From assembly GCA_029263015.1 (NCBI GenBank), contig JAJCYI010000163.1, positions 62,001 to 126,000 of the forward strand: a stretch of DNA of 64,000 nt, in the 5' to 3' direction. The position numbers and the translations under genes are program-made. Positions 36,382-45,884 of this stretch are shown here, one piece after another (the stretch's first letter is position 1; each line of letters opens with the position of its first letter). The notes under the pieces are model-generated. The model did no database searches. It saw only the letters and a program-made list of their open reading frames with translations, and was not told the DNA's origin. The DNA is from Saprospiraceae bacterium. Its GTDB lineage: Bacteria > Bacteroidota > Bacteroidia > Chitinophagales > Saprospiraceae.

Positions 36382-38508
36382 TCACCGGTTAACCAATACT
36401 TTTTTAGTATGTGCCCCTATCGAATCTGTTATTCTCAGAATATAAACTCCGTCGAGTAAATTATCAATAGAGATCTCCAGTGTTAAATTATTTTCGTGAA
36501 GGTAATTAAAGTCTTTTTGGTGCACCATTCTTCCGGTCATATCAAATAATTCAAACAAGCCAGGTGAATCATAGCCCTCCGAAAATTGGACGAATATGGT
36601 GTTACCTGTAATTGGGTTTGGATATATCTTTATTTGATTTCTTCTCGAATTAAAAGTTGAGGAAATGATTTGAGTGTATATATAGGAACCCTCAAAATCT
36701 TGTTGTTTTAGGCGGTAATAATTAATTCCTTCAATTGGGCCTTTATCAAGAAATATATAATTATTGGCATCCAATGAATTGCCAGCTCCATCTATTATTC
36801 CAATTTTTTCAAAATTCAAACCGTTGGAACTTCTTTGTATTTCGAAAAAATCATTATTCGTTTCAGAGGACGTGTTCCAATCCAGGCGTATTGTTTTGTC
36901 ATTGCTTGTTGCTGAAAAATTTGTCAGTTCAACAGGTAAGATGAGGGGTTCAACTATTTCCGTTTGGATATTTGCACTCAAGTCATTCAAAATAGTAACG
37001 GCTCCTGTCAACCAAGTAACTTCTACTTCTGAAACAATGGTATTACTGCCCAACCCAAAATGGGCACATATTTCATCACCACCTCCGAGGTTTGTCCCGC
37101 TTTTCATTTCAAAATATTGAATAACACCATCCGGGGTCGTTATTTTGACCTTTGCCCCAAGTGCATCTTTGCAACTAATATTCCCTTCTAAAAAGATCCT
37201 GATGTAATTATTGCTATTAACAATATCATTTCTATATAAAGTGACAATTGTATCGTAATTAACCATTAGTAAATCGAGGTCGCCGTCATTGTCATAATCT
37301 CCATGAACAATAGTCCGAGTCAGTGAAGGTTCAGCAACTCCCAAGGTAACGGCTTCATCTTTAAATGTTCCATTACCCAAGTTTTCAAAAAGATTATTTG
37401 GTCGGTCAATCTCATTTGGGATACTGCCAAAATCGCCTAAAGCAATAATAATATCCTGCCATCCATCATTATTATAATCTAAGAAACTTGTTCCCCATGA
37501 ATAATGCCACCCTATCTGTTGGTCAACTTTTGTGCTTGCGGTTACATCTTTAAAAATGCCCTGATTATTACGGAAAAGTTGTACCGGGCCAATATCGGTA
37601 TAAATCAAATCCATCCATCCGTCTCGATCATAATCCCCAATTCCAAGACCCATTCCATTGCTGCAATCAGTCAACACGGTTTGTCTGACCTCTGTAAAAG
37701 TCCAATCATTGATGGGGTTATTCCCACCGTCATTTCTAAAGACCCGGGTACCCCAATTAGGGCCATTGCCAAAAAAACAATCTGTAATGACAATAATGTC
37801 CAAGTCATTATCATGATCAAAATCGGTCCACCCTCCAATAAAAGCCGCATCAGCGAGGTGCAATGAGTCAATTAGTGAAGAGACATTGGTGAAGGTTTCA
37901 TTTCCATTATTGTAAAAAATAAAATCACTCATCGTGGCATCAGGAGATGCCCCTGGAATGGGTTCATGATGTGCGATATAGAGGTCAATAAAGCCATCTT
38001 TATCATAATCGCCAAAAGAGCCAGACGTCCCTCTGGAATCGGCCGTTGCGTCCAAGCCAGATGTAGTAGTTATATCAGTGAAGGAGGAACTGTTATTATT
38101 TCTATACAATTTATCTTCATTGCCGTTCGCCAGAAAAATGTCAGGATAACCATCATTATTGATATCACCGATCACGACTCCAGCTCCATCCCCGTTTGGA
38201 TCTGATACTCCCATTGAAACAGCGACATCCGTGAAAGAGTAGTTTCCGTTGCTAAGGCCATTATTGCGAAATAATTTATTGGCAGTTTTTCTGTTTGTAA
38301 TATAAAGGTCCAAGAGCCCATCTTGATTGTAATCGAACCAGGCAGCTCCAGTTCCGAACTCCATATCTTCAGATTGTGGTAGGCCGTCATGTTCAAATGA
38401 TCCCAATAAAGAGGATACGTCGGTAAATCCTTGCCCCAAGCTTTTAGCTACGAAAAAGATGAGAAGACAAGCAAAAAAAAAGAAGCATTTCCATTTCATA
38501 ATATTCAA
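36382..38508 (-). CDS. FG-GAP/VCBS repeat protein with ASPIC/UnbV-like domain and T9SS tail
   Basis: 708 residues with signal peptide FFFFACLLIFFVAKSLGQ. Residues about 25-430 carry FG-GAP repeats with Ca-binding DxNxDGxxD loops (FDYNQDGLLDLYI, DINNDGYPDIFL, DYDKDGFIDLYI, DYDNDGDLDLLM), forming an integrin-like propeller. An ASPIC/UnbV-like segment follows (about 435-530; LGAKVKITTPDGVIQYFEMKSG, HFGLGSNTIVSEVEVTW). The C-terminus has a beta linker (LTNFSATSNDKTIRLDWNTSSETNNDFFEIQRS) and a T9SS sorting domain (IYPNPITGNTIFVQF to KKVLVNR). Transcribed opposite to the other giant genes, as a single unit. Surface role likely; ligand unknown. Confidence 0.86.
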   Translation of the reverse strand: MNIMKWKCFFFFACLLIFFVAKSLGQGFTDVSSLLGSFEHDGLPQSEDMEFGTGAAWFDYNQDGLLDLYITNRKTANKLFRNNGLSNGNYSFTDVAVSMGVSDPNGDGAGVVIGDINNDGYPDIFLANGNEDKLYRNNNSSSFTDITTTSGLDATADSRGTSGSFGDYDKDGFIDLYIAHHEPIPGASPDATMSDFIFYNNGNETFTNVSSLIDSLHLADAAFIGGWTDFDHDNDLDIIVITDCFFGNGPNWGTRVFRNDGGNNPINDWTFTEVRQTVLTDCSNGMGLGIGDYDRDGWMDLIYTDIGPVQLFRNNQGIFKDVTASTKVDQQIGWHYSWGTSFLDYNNDGWQDIIIALGDFGSIPNEIDRPNNLFENLGNGTFKDEAVTLGVAEPSLTRTIVHGDYDNDGDLDLLMVNYDTIVTLYRNDIVNSNNYIRIFLEGNISCKDALGAKVKITTPDGVIQYFEMKSGTNLGGGDEICAHFGLGSNTIVSEVEVTWLTGAVTILNDLSANIQTEIVEPLILPVELTNFSATSNDKTIRLDWNTSSETNNDFFEIQRSSNGLNFEKIGIIDGAGNSLDANNYIFLDKGPIEGINYYRLKQQDFEGSYIYTQIISSTFNSRRNQIKIYPNPITGNTIFVQFSEGYDSPGLFELFDMTGRMVHQKDFNYLHENNLTLEISIDNLLDGVYILRITDSIGAHTKKVLVNR

Positions 38509-38812
38509 TTTTTCAAACTCCGGTTGCTACACGCTAAATTGCCTATAGCTATGCTTTGAATCACAGCAGTTCGAAAATAGCTTTCCGTTTTCTAAACTCC
38601 TGATATTCACAAGATAGAGGTAAGCGTTAAGAATAACTCTCGGTCTTCAGAAAATAATATTATTGGTGAGCAAAAATCAAAAATGTATAAAGCGAAGAAT
38701 GCTCAATTATACAGACAAATGTCCAAATTACCAAATAGACCACGTTGTCTTTTGTTTTTTAGAAACAGGGGAAAAAAAAGTGATGCAATTTTGGGAATTC
38801 ATACTTCAATGA

Positions 38813-38895
38813 TCACCCACCATATTTCGGTATTACATCAAAGGCGCCTTCCGCCCTTCAAACCAATGACAAAACGGGTGGTGGTGGTCGATTAA
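38813..38895 (+). pseudogene. deletion scar: permease-start relic joined to a T9SS-tail relic
   Basis: 38813-38857 resembles the region around the start of the ABC permease at 39219: both read ATCACCCACCAT then TTTC, and translate as IFRYYIKGAFR against MFQNYIKTAFR. From 38862 the sequence reads PMTKRVVVVD-stop, matching the PMTKRIVVMN-stop end of the gene at 31840-36078, and is followed by a similar terminator. The two parts are in different frames. It looks like a large deletion that fused the 5' end of a lost permease paralogue to the 3' end of a lost T9SS gene. Confidence 0.6.
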
Positions 38896-38921
38896 AGGAT
38901 GAATTTTATTTAGCCTTGAGG

Positions 38922-38955
38922 AGCCGGACTGCTTTTTGGCAGTCCGGCTTTTTAT
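38922..38955 (+). terminator. intrinsic terminator after the T9SS-tail relic
   Basis: An 11-bp perfect stem AGCCGGACTGC / GCAGTCCGGCT (38922-38949) followed by TTTTTATTTT. Near-copy of the terminator at 36101-36134, supporting the view that the relic derives from a related gene. Confidence 0.88.
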
Positions 38956-39141
38956 TTTGAAGAAAGGAAGAAGTGATAACCTAAACATGTTCACCATCGA
39001 ACACAGGAGGCCATGCGCGAACAGATATTTTAAATAAAAAATATTGTAAAATACTGATAATCATACTCTTGTTCAAATGGCATGTTGGTTGAAGAGAATT
39101 TTAGGCAAACCTGTTTTCGTTTAAATAAATCAAGTCATTGT

Positions 39142-39188
39142 AATGCGAATCCCCAGATTCGCATTTAAGATTGTACAATCTGGGGATT
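39142..39188 (+). promoter_or_regulatory. mutually exclusive hairpins in the permease leader
   Basis: Stem A: AATGCGAATC (39142-39151) with GATTCGCATT (39156-39165). Stem B: AATCCCCAGATT (39148-39159) with AATCTGGGGATT (39177-39188), 12 bp and perfect. The two share bases and cannot form together. They lie 31 bases upstream of the permease start. Confidence 0.5.
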
Positions 39189-39218
39189 CTTACTATATAA
39201 CTACATAAATCACCCACC

Positions 39219-41660
39219 ATGTTTCAAAATTATATCAAGACCGCCTTCCGTAATCTCCTCAGAGGAAAAGTTTATTCTTTTATCAATCTGGCCGGACTGT
39301 CCATTGGTACAGCAACAGCCATCTTGCTCGTCCTATTTGTCCACGACGAATGGACATTTGATAAATTCCACAAAGACAGCGACCACATTTACCGGGCATG
39401 GGTGAAAGAACACTATCAGGGAGAGGTGTTTTTCAACACTGTGACCCCTTATATTTTAGGGCAGGAGCTGAGAGACAATTTTCCAGAAATACAACAAGTG
39501 GCCCGTTATACTACGATGAACGCACAGGTAAAAAAAGGTGACTTTTCCGAATCGGAACAGATACATGTTGTCGAACCGCAATTCCTAAAAATGTTCGATT
39601 TCCCGCTGATTCGAGGAAAGGTAGAAGATGTATTGGAAGGAGTTCACCAGGTTGTGGTGACAGAGGAAATGGGTCAGAAATATTTTGGTGATCCCTACCC
39701 TATCGGTCAGACGCTGACCATGCAGATGGGTGGAGAATGGACGGATTTTACCATTTCAGGCATCATCGAAAAAGCGCCCGGCAATTCGGGTATCCAATAC
39801 GACCTGCTGATCCCATTTGAAAATACCAAAACCTTTATGTCAGAGCGTGGGCGTTCAAGTTGGACTAACGTAAATGTCGAAACTTACCTCCTACTGAATG
39901 AAGCCAATAGCCCAGGTGAAATGGAAGCCAAAATCGCACCGTTTGTGGATGAGAAGGTTGCCAAGAGTTACGAACCTGGTGAGTATATCGTCGGTTTCCA
40001 ACCTTTGACCGACATCCATCTGAACAATGAATATCCCGTCGGTTTTGTGCAAGTGAGCGACAGCCGTTACCCCTACATTCTTGGCGGGGTGGCACTGCTG
40101 ATATTAGCACTTGCCTGCATCAATTTTACAACATTGGCCGTTGGCCGCTCCGTGTCGAGGGCAAAGGAAGTCGGCGTTCGCAAAACAACAGGGGCCACCC
40201 GTGGACAATTGATGGTGCAGTTTTGGAGCGAGGCCATTTTGACTGCAGCTTTCGCGGTGGTGATGGGAGTCATTATCGCAGAAGCAGCTATGCCTTTTTT
40301 CAACTCATTGGCAGACAAACAGTTAGCCATTTCATTTGCTCCACAAATGTTGCTTTACCTGGTCGGTCTGGCCTTGTTGACGGGATTGTTTTCTGGACTT
40401 TACCCCGCATTGGTACTTTCAGGGTTTTCCCCTATCCAAAGCCTGAGGGGTGCTATTTCAAAAATGGGAAATGACAAACATGTGGTGCTGCGGGGACTGG
40501 TAGGGTTTCAGTTTGTACTGTCCATTTTACTCATTATTTGCACCATGGTCATGATGCAGCAAATGCGTTTTTTACAAAATAAGAACCTCGGCTATGAGCA
40601 AGAACAGGTGGTAATCGTGCCTTATAACAATTCGGGTGTTGGCCTGGTAATATCAACGGAAGAAGGCCAAAAGGTGACCGACCTGTTGCGAAATGAACTC
40701 GCTGGCAAACTAGGTATTGTAGAGGTTGCCCGATCCATGCACACCTTCGGTGCTTCTGGCTGGCTGTCAATCGGTTACACCGAAAAATCCACTGAAAAAT
40801 TTAGGGATTTTTTCCTCAACGGAATGGATGGCAGCTTTCTGCCATTGATGGACATTGGCTTGTTGGAAGGGCGGTATTTTTCAAAAGAAAGTAGCACCGA
40901 TCAAAAGGCTGTCATCATCAACGAAGCTTACGCTAAAGAGTTTGGCCTGAAAAATCCAGTTGGACAGTACTTACAGGAACCATTTCAAGAATACCAGGTC
41001 ATTGGGCTGGCCCCTGATTTTAATTTTGAAAGCCTCCACTTGGAGGTGCAACCACTGGTCATGGCCACCGACCCAATTGGGTTGTTGCGGATCGCTTCTG
41101 ATGTCACCTCTGAAGATTCCCCAAACCCCAAAATCTCAGTCAAAATTTCTGGAGAGAACATCCCCGCCTCTCTTTCTACAATAAGATTGGCTTGGCAAAA
41201 AATAGCGCCTGAGCAATCGTTCAGCTATACTTTCCTTGACGACAACATCGACCGGCAATACCAAGCAGAAAGTCGCCTGAGCCAGATCATTGGCTTCGCC
41301 ACCGGACTGGCCATTTTCATCGCCTGTCTTGGACTGTTCGGCATTGCCACGCTGACCATTGCACAGCGCCTGAAAGAGATTGGTGTGAGAAAAGTGCTCG
41401 GCGCTTCTTCAGGCGATATTGTATTCATGCTGAACAAAAATTTCACGGTGATGGTCGTTATTGCCACCCTGATCGCCCTGCCATTAGCATGGTTTGCCAT
41501 GAATAATTGGCTGGATGATTTTGCCTACCGGATCAACATTTCGCCCCTGACCTTGGGACTTGGAGGGTTGGTGGTTTTGTTGCTGACTTGGGTAACGGTT
41601 GGTTGGCAGTCTGTTCGGGCAGCGATATCGGATCCTGTGAAGTCATTGCGGAGTGAGTAA
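39219..41660 (+). CDS. ABC transporter permease, FtsX/MacB type
   Basis: 813 residues. N-terminal membrane span near residues 18-42 (YSFINLAGLSIGTATAILLVLFV), a large MacB-type periplasmic domain to about 280, then three spans with the FtsX signature (GGVALLILALACINFTTLAVGRSVSRAKEVGVRKTTGATRGQ starts the first). A further span near 420, a second periplasmic domain, and a C-terminal FtsX repeat (IACLGLFGIATLTIAQRLKEIGVRKVLGAS) complete the tandem layout found in Bacteroidota lipoprotein/antimicrobial export permeases. No ATPase gene is adjacent, so the ATP-binding partner must be encoded elsewhere. Confidence 0.9.
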   Translation: MFQNYIKTAFRNLLRGKVYSFINLAGLSIGTATAILLVLFVHDEWTFDKFHKDSDHIYRAWVKEHYQGEVFFNTVTPYILGQELRDNFPEIQQVARYTTMNAQVKKGDFSESEQIHVVEPQFLKMFDFPLIRGKVEDVLEGVHQVVVTEEMGQKYFGDPYPIGQTLTMQMGGEWTDFTISGIIEKAPGNSGIQYDLLIPFENTKTFMSERGRSSWTNVNVETYLLLNEANSPGEMEAKIAPFVDEKVAKSYEPGEYIVGFQPLTDIHLNNEYPVGFVQVSDSRYPYILGGVALLILALACINFTTLAVGRSVSRAKEVGVRKTTGATRGQLMVQFWSEAILTAAFAVVMGVIIAEAAMPFFNSLADKQLAISFAPQMLLYLVGLALLTGLFSGLYPALVLSGFSPIQSLRGAISKMGNDKHVVLRGLVGFQFVLSILLIICTMVMMQQMRFLQNKNLGYEQEQVVIVPYNNSGVGLVISTEEGQKVTDLLRNELAGKLGIVEVARSMHTFGASGWLSIGYTEKSTEKFRDFFLNGMDGSFLPLMDIGLLEGRYFSKESSTDQKAVIINEAYAKEFGLKNPVGQYLQEPFQEYQVIGLAPDFNFESLHLEVQPLVMATDPIGLLRIASDVTSEDSPNPKISVKISGENIPASLSTIRLAWQKIAPEQSFSYTFLDDNIDRQYQAESRLSQIIGFATGLAIFIACLGLFGIATLTIAQRLKEIGVRKVLGASSGDIVFMLNKNFTVMVVIATLIALPLAWFAMNNWLDDFAYRINISPLTLGLGGLVVLLLTWVTVGWQSVRAAISDPVKSLRSE

Positions 41661-41682
41661 AAGGCAGGCTCAGTCATACTAA

Positions 41683-41718
41683 TTGGACGTTAGACTGTAG
41701 ACAATTAGATTTTAGACT
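41683..41718. repeat. fragment of the MITE-like family
   Basis: Reads TTGGACGTTAGAC then AGACAATTAGATTTTAGACT, matching the reverse complement of the right end of copies 1 and 2 with an internal deletion. It sits just upstream of the S9 peptidase gene. Confidence 0.55.
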
Positions 41719-41821
41719 CATGTTCAACACCCAACAAGAAAACTTTATCAGCTCTATTCCCTACTTTTACCTCTATACAATCAACTATATGTCCACCTTT
41801 CAACTTCTATCAATGACAAAC

Positions 41822-44251
41822 ATGCACAGGTTTACCCTTTCCATTATGACAATGCTCTTTACGTCAATTGCCTTCACCCAAGATAACGCTGGCTACCAAA
41901 CACCTCCAAAGGCAATCGCCGATCTCATTGATGCACCACTCACTCCGAGCTTGTCCATAAGCCCCGACGACCAATGGCTGCTGCTATTGGAGCGACCCAG
42001 TCTCCCGTCGATTGAAGAGGTGAGCCAAGAAGAATTGCGGATAGCAGGTCTCCGTATCAATCCTGTGACCAACGGGCAGAGCCGCTCCTCATTTTATACC
42101 AATATTCGAATAAAGTCACTGGACGGCAAAAGGGAAATGGATATTGAGGGCATGCCCAAAAATGCCCGATTAAGTACAGTGGTTTGGTCGCCCGACAACA
42201 AGCATTTTGCCTTTCTCAATACGGTCAGCGCTGGCATAGAGCTTTGGGTAGCAAATGCTGAAACAGCCATTGCCAAACGCATGACCAATGCCATTATTAA
42301 TAATGCTCTTCGAGGTGGTACCTATAGCTGGTTTTCTAACGGGCAGCATTTAATTTACCGGCAAACTGTCGCCCAACGAGGCCTCCAGCCTGAAAAACCA
42401 TCGGTCCCATCTGGCCCAATGGTACAGTCGAACGAGGGCAAAGCTGCCCCCGTCCGCACCTATCAGGACATGCTTCGCAACCCTTTTGATGAAAAGCTTT
42501 TTGAATACTATACCACCAGTCAACTGATGATGCTGGATATTAATACTGGAGACAGCAAACCGTTTGTGGACCAAGGTATTTACAGAAGTGTAAGCCCATC
42601 GCCAGATGGCAATTATGTCATGCTGTCGCAAATCAAGCGACCCTTTTCTTATATTGTACCTTATTATCGTTTTGCTTCTGAAGTCAGTATTTATGACCTC
42701 CGTGGAAATCTAATCCGTCAATTAGCTGATCTACCTGCTGCCGAAAATTTGCCAAAAGGGTTCAATTCGGTAGCCACTGGCCCTCGCAGTTTTACCTGGC
42801 GAGCCGATCATCCAGCTTCATTATATTGGGTAGAAGCGCAGGACGGTGGCGATCCAAAAAAAGAAGTGGAGATCAGGGATAAAATGTTCTATCTCAATGC
42901 CCCTTTTAATGGTGATCCAAAAGAATGTTTGTCTTTCAATTTGCGCTATGGAGGTGTTACTTGGGGCAATGGTGATTTAGCCGTTGCTTACGAATGGTGG
43001 CGTGCTGACCGCCGCCAAGTAACTCGGCGCTGGCAGCCTGACCACATTTCGGAACTACCGGAAGTACTCTTCGACCGCTCTTATGAAGACCGTTATGGCG
43101 ATCCTGGCAGTTTTGAAACAACCCCCAATAAATATGGCCGTTATGCACTGCTCACTGCCGATAATGGCCAATCACTTTACCTGACCGGACAAGGTGCATC
43201 GCCAGAAGGCAATCGACCATTTGTGGATAAGTTCAATTTAAGCAATAGTAAAACAACAAGGCTCTGGCGTTCAGAAGCTCCTTATTACGAATCGTCCCTG
43301 TTCATTATTGATGCGGAAAAAGGCATTGTAATGACCCGCCGGGAGTCTAAATATGAGCAGCCAAATTATTTCAAAAGAAACCTGAATACAGGACAACTCA
43401 CTCAAGTCACCAATTTCCCCAACCCTTATGAATCACTAAAAGGAGTGACGAAAGAACTAATAAAATTTAAAAGGGAAGATGGTGTGGATATGACAGGCAC
43501 CCTTTATTTGCCGTCTGGCTACGACAAGGCTAAAGACGGTCCTCTGCCGATGCTTATGTGGGCCTATCCAAGAGAATTCAAAAGTGCAAGTGCTGCTTCC
43601 CAAGTGACTGCTTCGCCTTATGCATTTATTCGCACCAGTTGGGCTTCGCCAACCCTCTGGGTGGCACGCGGTTATGCTGTTTTCAATAATGTGTCCATGC
43701 CAATTATCGGAGAGGGTGATGAAGAACCAAACGAAACTTTTGTCAAACAACTCCGATTGAATGCCGAAGCGGCGGTTAGTAAAGCAGTGGCATTAGGAGT
43801 AACCGAAAAAGACAAAATTGGGGTCGGAGGGCACTCCTACGGTGCTTTCATGACCGCCAATCTCCTAGCGCATACAGATCTGTTTGCCGCAGGCATCGCC
43901 AGAAGTGGCGCTTACAACCGAACGCTGACACCATTTGGTTTCCAGGCTGAAGAACGTACTTATTGGGAAGCTCCAGAAATATACTACAGCATGTCGCCAT
44001 TCAATTTTGCAGATAAGATAAAAGAACCCATCCTGCTGATCCATGGTGAAGCAGACAATAATTCTGGCACTTTTCCCATGCAAAGCGAACGCATGTACGC
44101 AGCATTAAAAGGCCACGGCGCTACCGTCCGTTTGGTAATGTTGCCCGCAGAAAGCCACGGCTACCGGGCACGGGAATCAGTGATGCACATGGCTTGGGAA
44201 ATGGATAGTTGGCTGGAGGAGCATGTACGGAAAGTAAAGGCGAAGCCATGA
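41822..44251 (+). CDS. secreted S9-family (prolyl oligopeptidase-like) serine peptidase
   Basis: About 809 residues from the start chosen for a signal peptide (FTLSIMTMLFTSIAFTQ); earlier in-frame ATGs at 41720, 41789 and 41813 are possible. A beta-propeller occupies roughly the first 530 residues. The C-terminal alpha/beta-hydrolase has the nucleophile elbow GGHSYGAF (Ser about 672), the Asp region LIHGEADNNSG and the catalytic His in ESHGYRA. The layout is that of glutamyl endopeptidase-like or dipeptidyl-peptidase relatives of family S9; the cleavage preference cannot be read from sequence alone. Probably a periplasmic or outer-membrane scavenging peptidase. Confidence 0.88.
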   Translation: MHRFTLSIMTMLFTSIAFTQDNAGYQTPPKAIADLIDAPLTPSLSISPDDQWLLLLERPSLPSIEEVSQEELRIAGLRINPVTNGQSRSSFYTNIRIKSLDGKREMDIEGMPKNARLSTVVWSPDNKHFAFLNTVSAGIELWVANAETAIAKRMTNAIINNALRGGTYSWFSNGQHLIYRQTVAQRGLQPEKPSVPSGPMVQSNEGKAAPVRTYQDMLRNPFDEKLFEYYTTSQLMMLDINTGDSKPFVDQGIYRSVSPSPDGNYVMLSQIKRPFSYIVPYYRFASEVSIYDLRGNLIRQLADLPAAENLPKGFNSVATGPRSFTWRADHPASLYWVEAQDGGDPKKEVEIRDKMFYLNAPFNGDPKECLSFNLRYGGVTWGNGDLAVAYEWWRADRRQVTRRWQPDHISELPEVLFDRSYEDRYGDPGSFETTPNKYGRYALLTADNGQSLYLTGQGASPEGNRPFVDKFNLSNSKTTRLWRSEAPYYESSLFIIDAEKGIVMTRRESKYEQPNYFKRNLNTGQLTQVTNFPNPYESLKGVTKELIKFKREDGVDMTGTLYLPSGYDKAKDGPLPMLMWAYPREFKSASAASQVTASPYAFIRTSWASPTLWVARGYAVFNNVSMPIIGEGDEEPNETFVKQLRLNAEAAVSKAVALGVTEKDKIGVGGHSYGAFMTANLLAHTDLFAAGIARSGAYNRTLTPFGFQAEERTYWEAPEIYYSMSPFNFADKIKEPILLIHGEADNNSGTFPMQSERMYAALKGHGATVRLVMLPAESHGYRARESVMHMAWEMDSWLEEHVRKVKAKP

Positions 44252-44406
44252 TGGGGTTATCAACTTGTCTCCTAATTCAAACATCTTGGTCAGTTCAAAA
44301 ACACCAACATCTTGATTTCTTCTAATATCCTATCTTTACTTTTGTTTAGATTTTGATTTTCAGTGTAAGAACACCTCTTATACAAATTTCATGGCGACGT
44401 TTGATA

Positions 44407-44979
44407 ATGGAGAATATCATCAGTAATACAGAATTGACGAAATGGGTAAGCTTATACACCCGTGAACTCTATTCCTGGGCATTTCAGAAAACTTCTAACA
44501 GGCAGCTTTCCGAAGACCTGGTACAGGAAACCTTTTTGGCGGCAGCCGAAAGCAGCGGTTCATTCAAAAGGGAAAGCCAGCCCAAGACATGGCTTTTTGG
44601 CATTTTAAAAAATAAAATCGCCGAGCACTACCGCAAATCACTCCGCCTGACCATCACAACGACCCTGTCGACCGAAGAACCTTTAGCTTTTTTTGGCACC
44701 AACGGGCGATGGGAAGAAAACGCAGCCCCACAGCCATGGCAAAGCGACCCTGAGCACCTCACTGACCTCCCCGCTTTCAACAAAGTATTCGACGATTGCA
44801 TCGAGCACTTACCCACCACAATGAATGCATGTATCCGATTAAGATTTTTAGATGAAAAAAAAGGCCTACAGATTTGTCAGGAATTAGGATTGACTTCTAC
44901 CAACTACTGGCAACTTATTCACCGTGCCAAACTGCAACTCAGGGATTGCTTAGAAAAACATTGGTTTCAAGCATCCTGA
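44407..44979 (+). CDS. ECF-type sigma factor
   Basis: 190 residues from ATG 44407 (MENIISNTELTKWV); an earlier in-frame start at 44353 adds an unlikely extension. Region 2: LYSWAFQKTSNRQLSEDLVQETFLAAAES and QPKTWLFGILKNKIAEHYRKSL. Region 4: NACIRLRFLDEKKGLQICQELGLTSTNYWQLIHRAKLQLRDCL. The spacing and the acidic linker are typical of the subgroup that pairs with zinc-finger (ZAS) anti-sigma factors. No anti-sigma gene is adjacent; the nearest candidate is the orphan zinc-finger gene at 52506. Confidence 0.85.
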   Translation: MENIISNTELTKWVSLYTRELYSWAFQKTSNRQLSEDLVQETFLAAAESSGSFKRESQPKTWLFGILKNKIAEHYRKSLRLTITTTLSTEEPLAFFGTNGRWEENAAPQPWQSDPEHLTDLPAFNKVFDDCIEHLPTTMNACIRLRFLDEKKGLQICQELGLTSTNYWQLIHRAKLQLRDCLEKHWFQAS

Positions 44980-45061
44980 TTAAAGGTAAAGTGATAGGTT
45001 CTTTATGGGAAAGAAAACAAATAACCTGCCCCTAATTGGTTCAACTTCAAAATTTTTTTCA

Positions 45062-45835
45062 ATGATTAAGAATTTTTTTCTATCTGCCATTTTGGTAGTT
45101 GTGGCCACTGTAATATTTGGATGTGGCGTAGAATTGCCAAATGTGAAGCCAGTGATGCCACCAGTCAGCCATGATACCTGGGATGTCCTGTTAAAAAAAC
45201 ACGTTGGTTCCGATGGGTTTGTGGATTATAAAGGTTTGGTGAAAGACAGTGCCCAATTGAACAATTATATTGACCTCTTGTCATCTGCACACCCTCAAAA
45301 ATCCTGGTCGAAGGAGGAGCAAATGTCTTTTTGGATAAATGCATACAATGCTTTTACGGTAAAATTAATTGTTGACCACTACCCAGTCGCAAGTATCAAG
45401 GACATCAAAAAAGGCATCCCTTTCGTGAATACGGTCTGGGACATTAAATTCATCAATATCCAAGGTGAAATCTACGACCTCAACAATATAGAGCACGGCA
45501 TCCTCCGCAAACATTACAAGGATGCCCGCATCCATGCTGCTGTTAACTGTGCGTCTTACTCCTGCCCTCAGCTGAGAAACGAAGCATTTACTGCCATCAA
45601 ACTGGAAAACCAACTTGACGATGCCATGCGCACCTTTGTCAACGACCCACTCCGCAACAGAGTAGAAGCCGACAAGGCTGAACTCTCCCCTATCTTCAGT
45701 TGGTTCAGTGGCGACTTTAAAGATGACGCTGGATCAGTACGGGATTTTGTCAACCGTTATTCGGAAGTGAAATTGAAACCCGACGAGAAGATTTCACATT
45801 TAGATTATGACTGGACCTTGAATGAGGTAAAATGA
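45062..45835 (+). CDS. DUF547-domain lipoprotein
   Basis: 257 residues from ATG 45062, which gives a short leader with a lipobox (VIFGC). The DUF547 core is clear: WDVLLKKHVGSDGFVDYKGLVKD, QMSFWINAYNAFTVKLIVDHYPV, and IHAAVNCASYSCPQLRNEAFTAIKLENQLDDAMRTFVNDP. The Cys in NCASYSCP and the nearby His give a possible papain-like active site (His-Ala-Ala-Val-Asn-Cys), though activity in this family is unproven. It follows the ECF sigma gene on the same strand and is convergent with the TIGR04283-type glycosyltransferase. Confidence 0.85.
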   Translation: MIKNFFLSAILVVVATVIFGCGVELPNVKPVMPPVSHDTWDVLLKKHVGSDGFVDYKGLVKDSAQLNNYIDLLSSAHPQKSWSKEEQMSFWINAYNAFTVKLIVDHYPVASIKDIKKGIPFVNTVWDIKFINIQGEIYDLNNIEHGILRKHYKDARIHAAVNCASYSCPQLRNEAFTAIKLENQLDDAMRTFVNDPLRNRVEADKAELSPIFSWFSGDFKDDAGSVRDFVNRYSEVKLKPDEKISHLDYDWTLNEVK

Positions 45836-45839
45836 GAAA

Positions 45840-45870
45840 ATTGGAAATCCCAATTTCCAATTTCGATAAT
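45840..45870. terminator. hairpin between convergent genes
   Basis: ATTGGAAAT (45840-45848) and ATTTCCAAT (45853-45861) with a four-base loop, followed by TTCGATAATTTTT. Sits between the convergent DUF547 and glycosyltransferase genes. Confidence 0.5.
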
Positions 45871-45884
45871 TTTTACTTTCCGAG

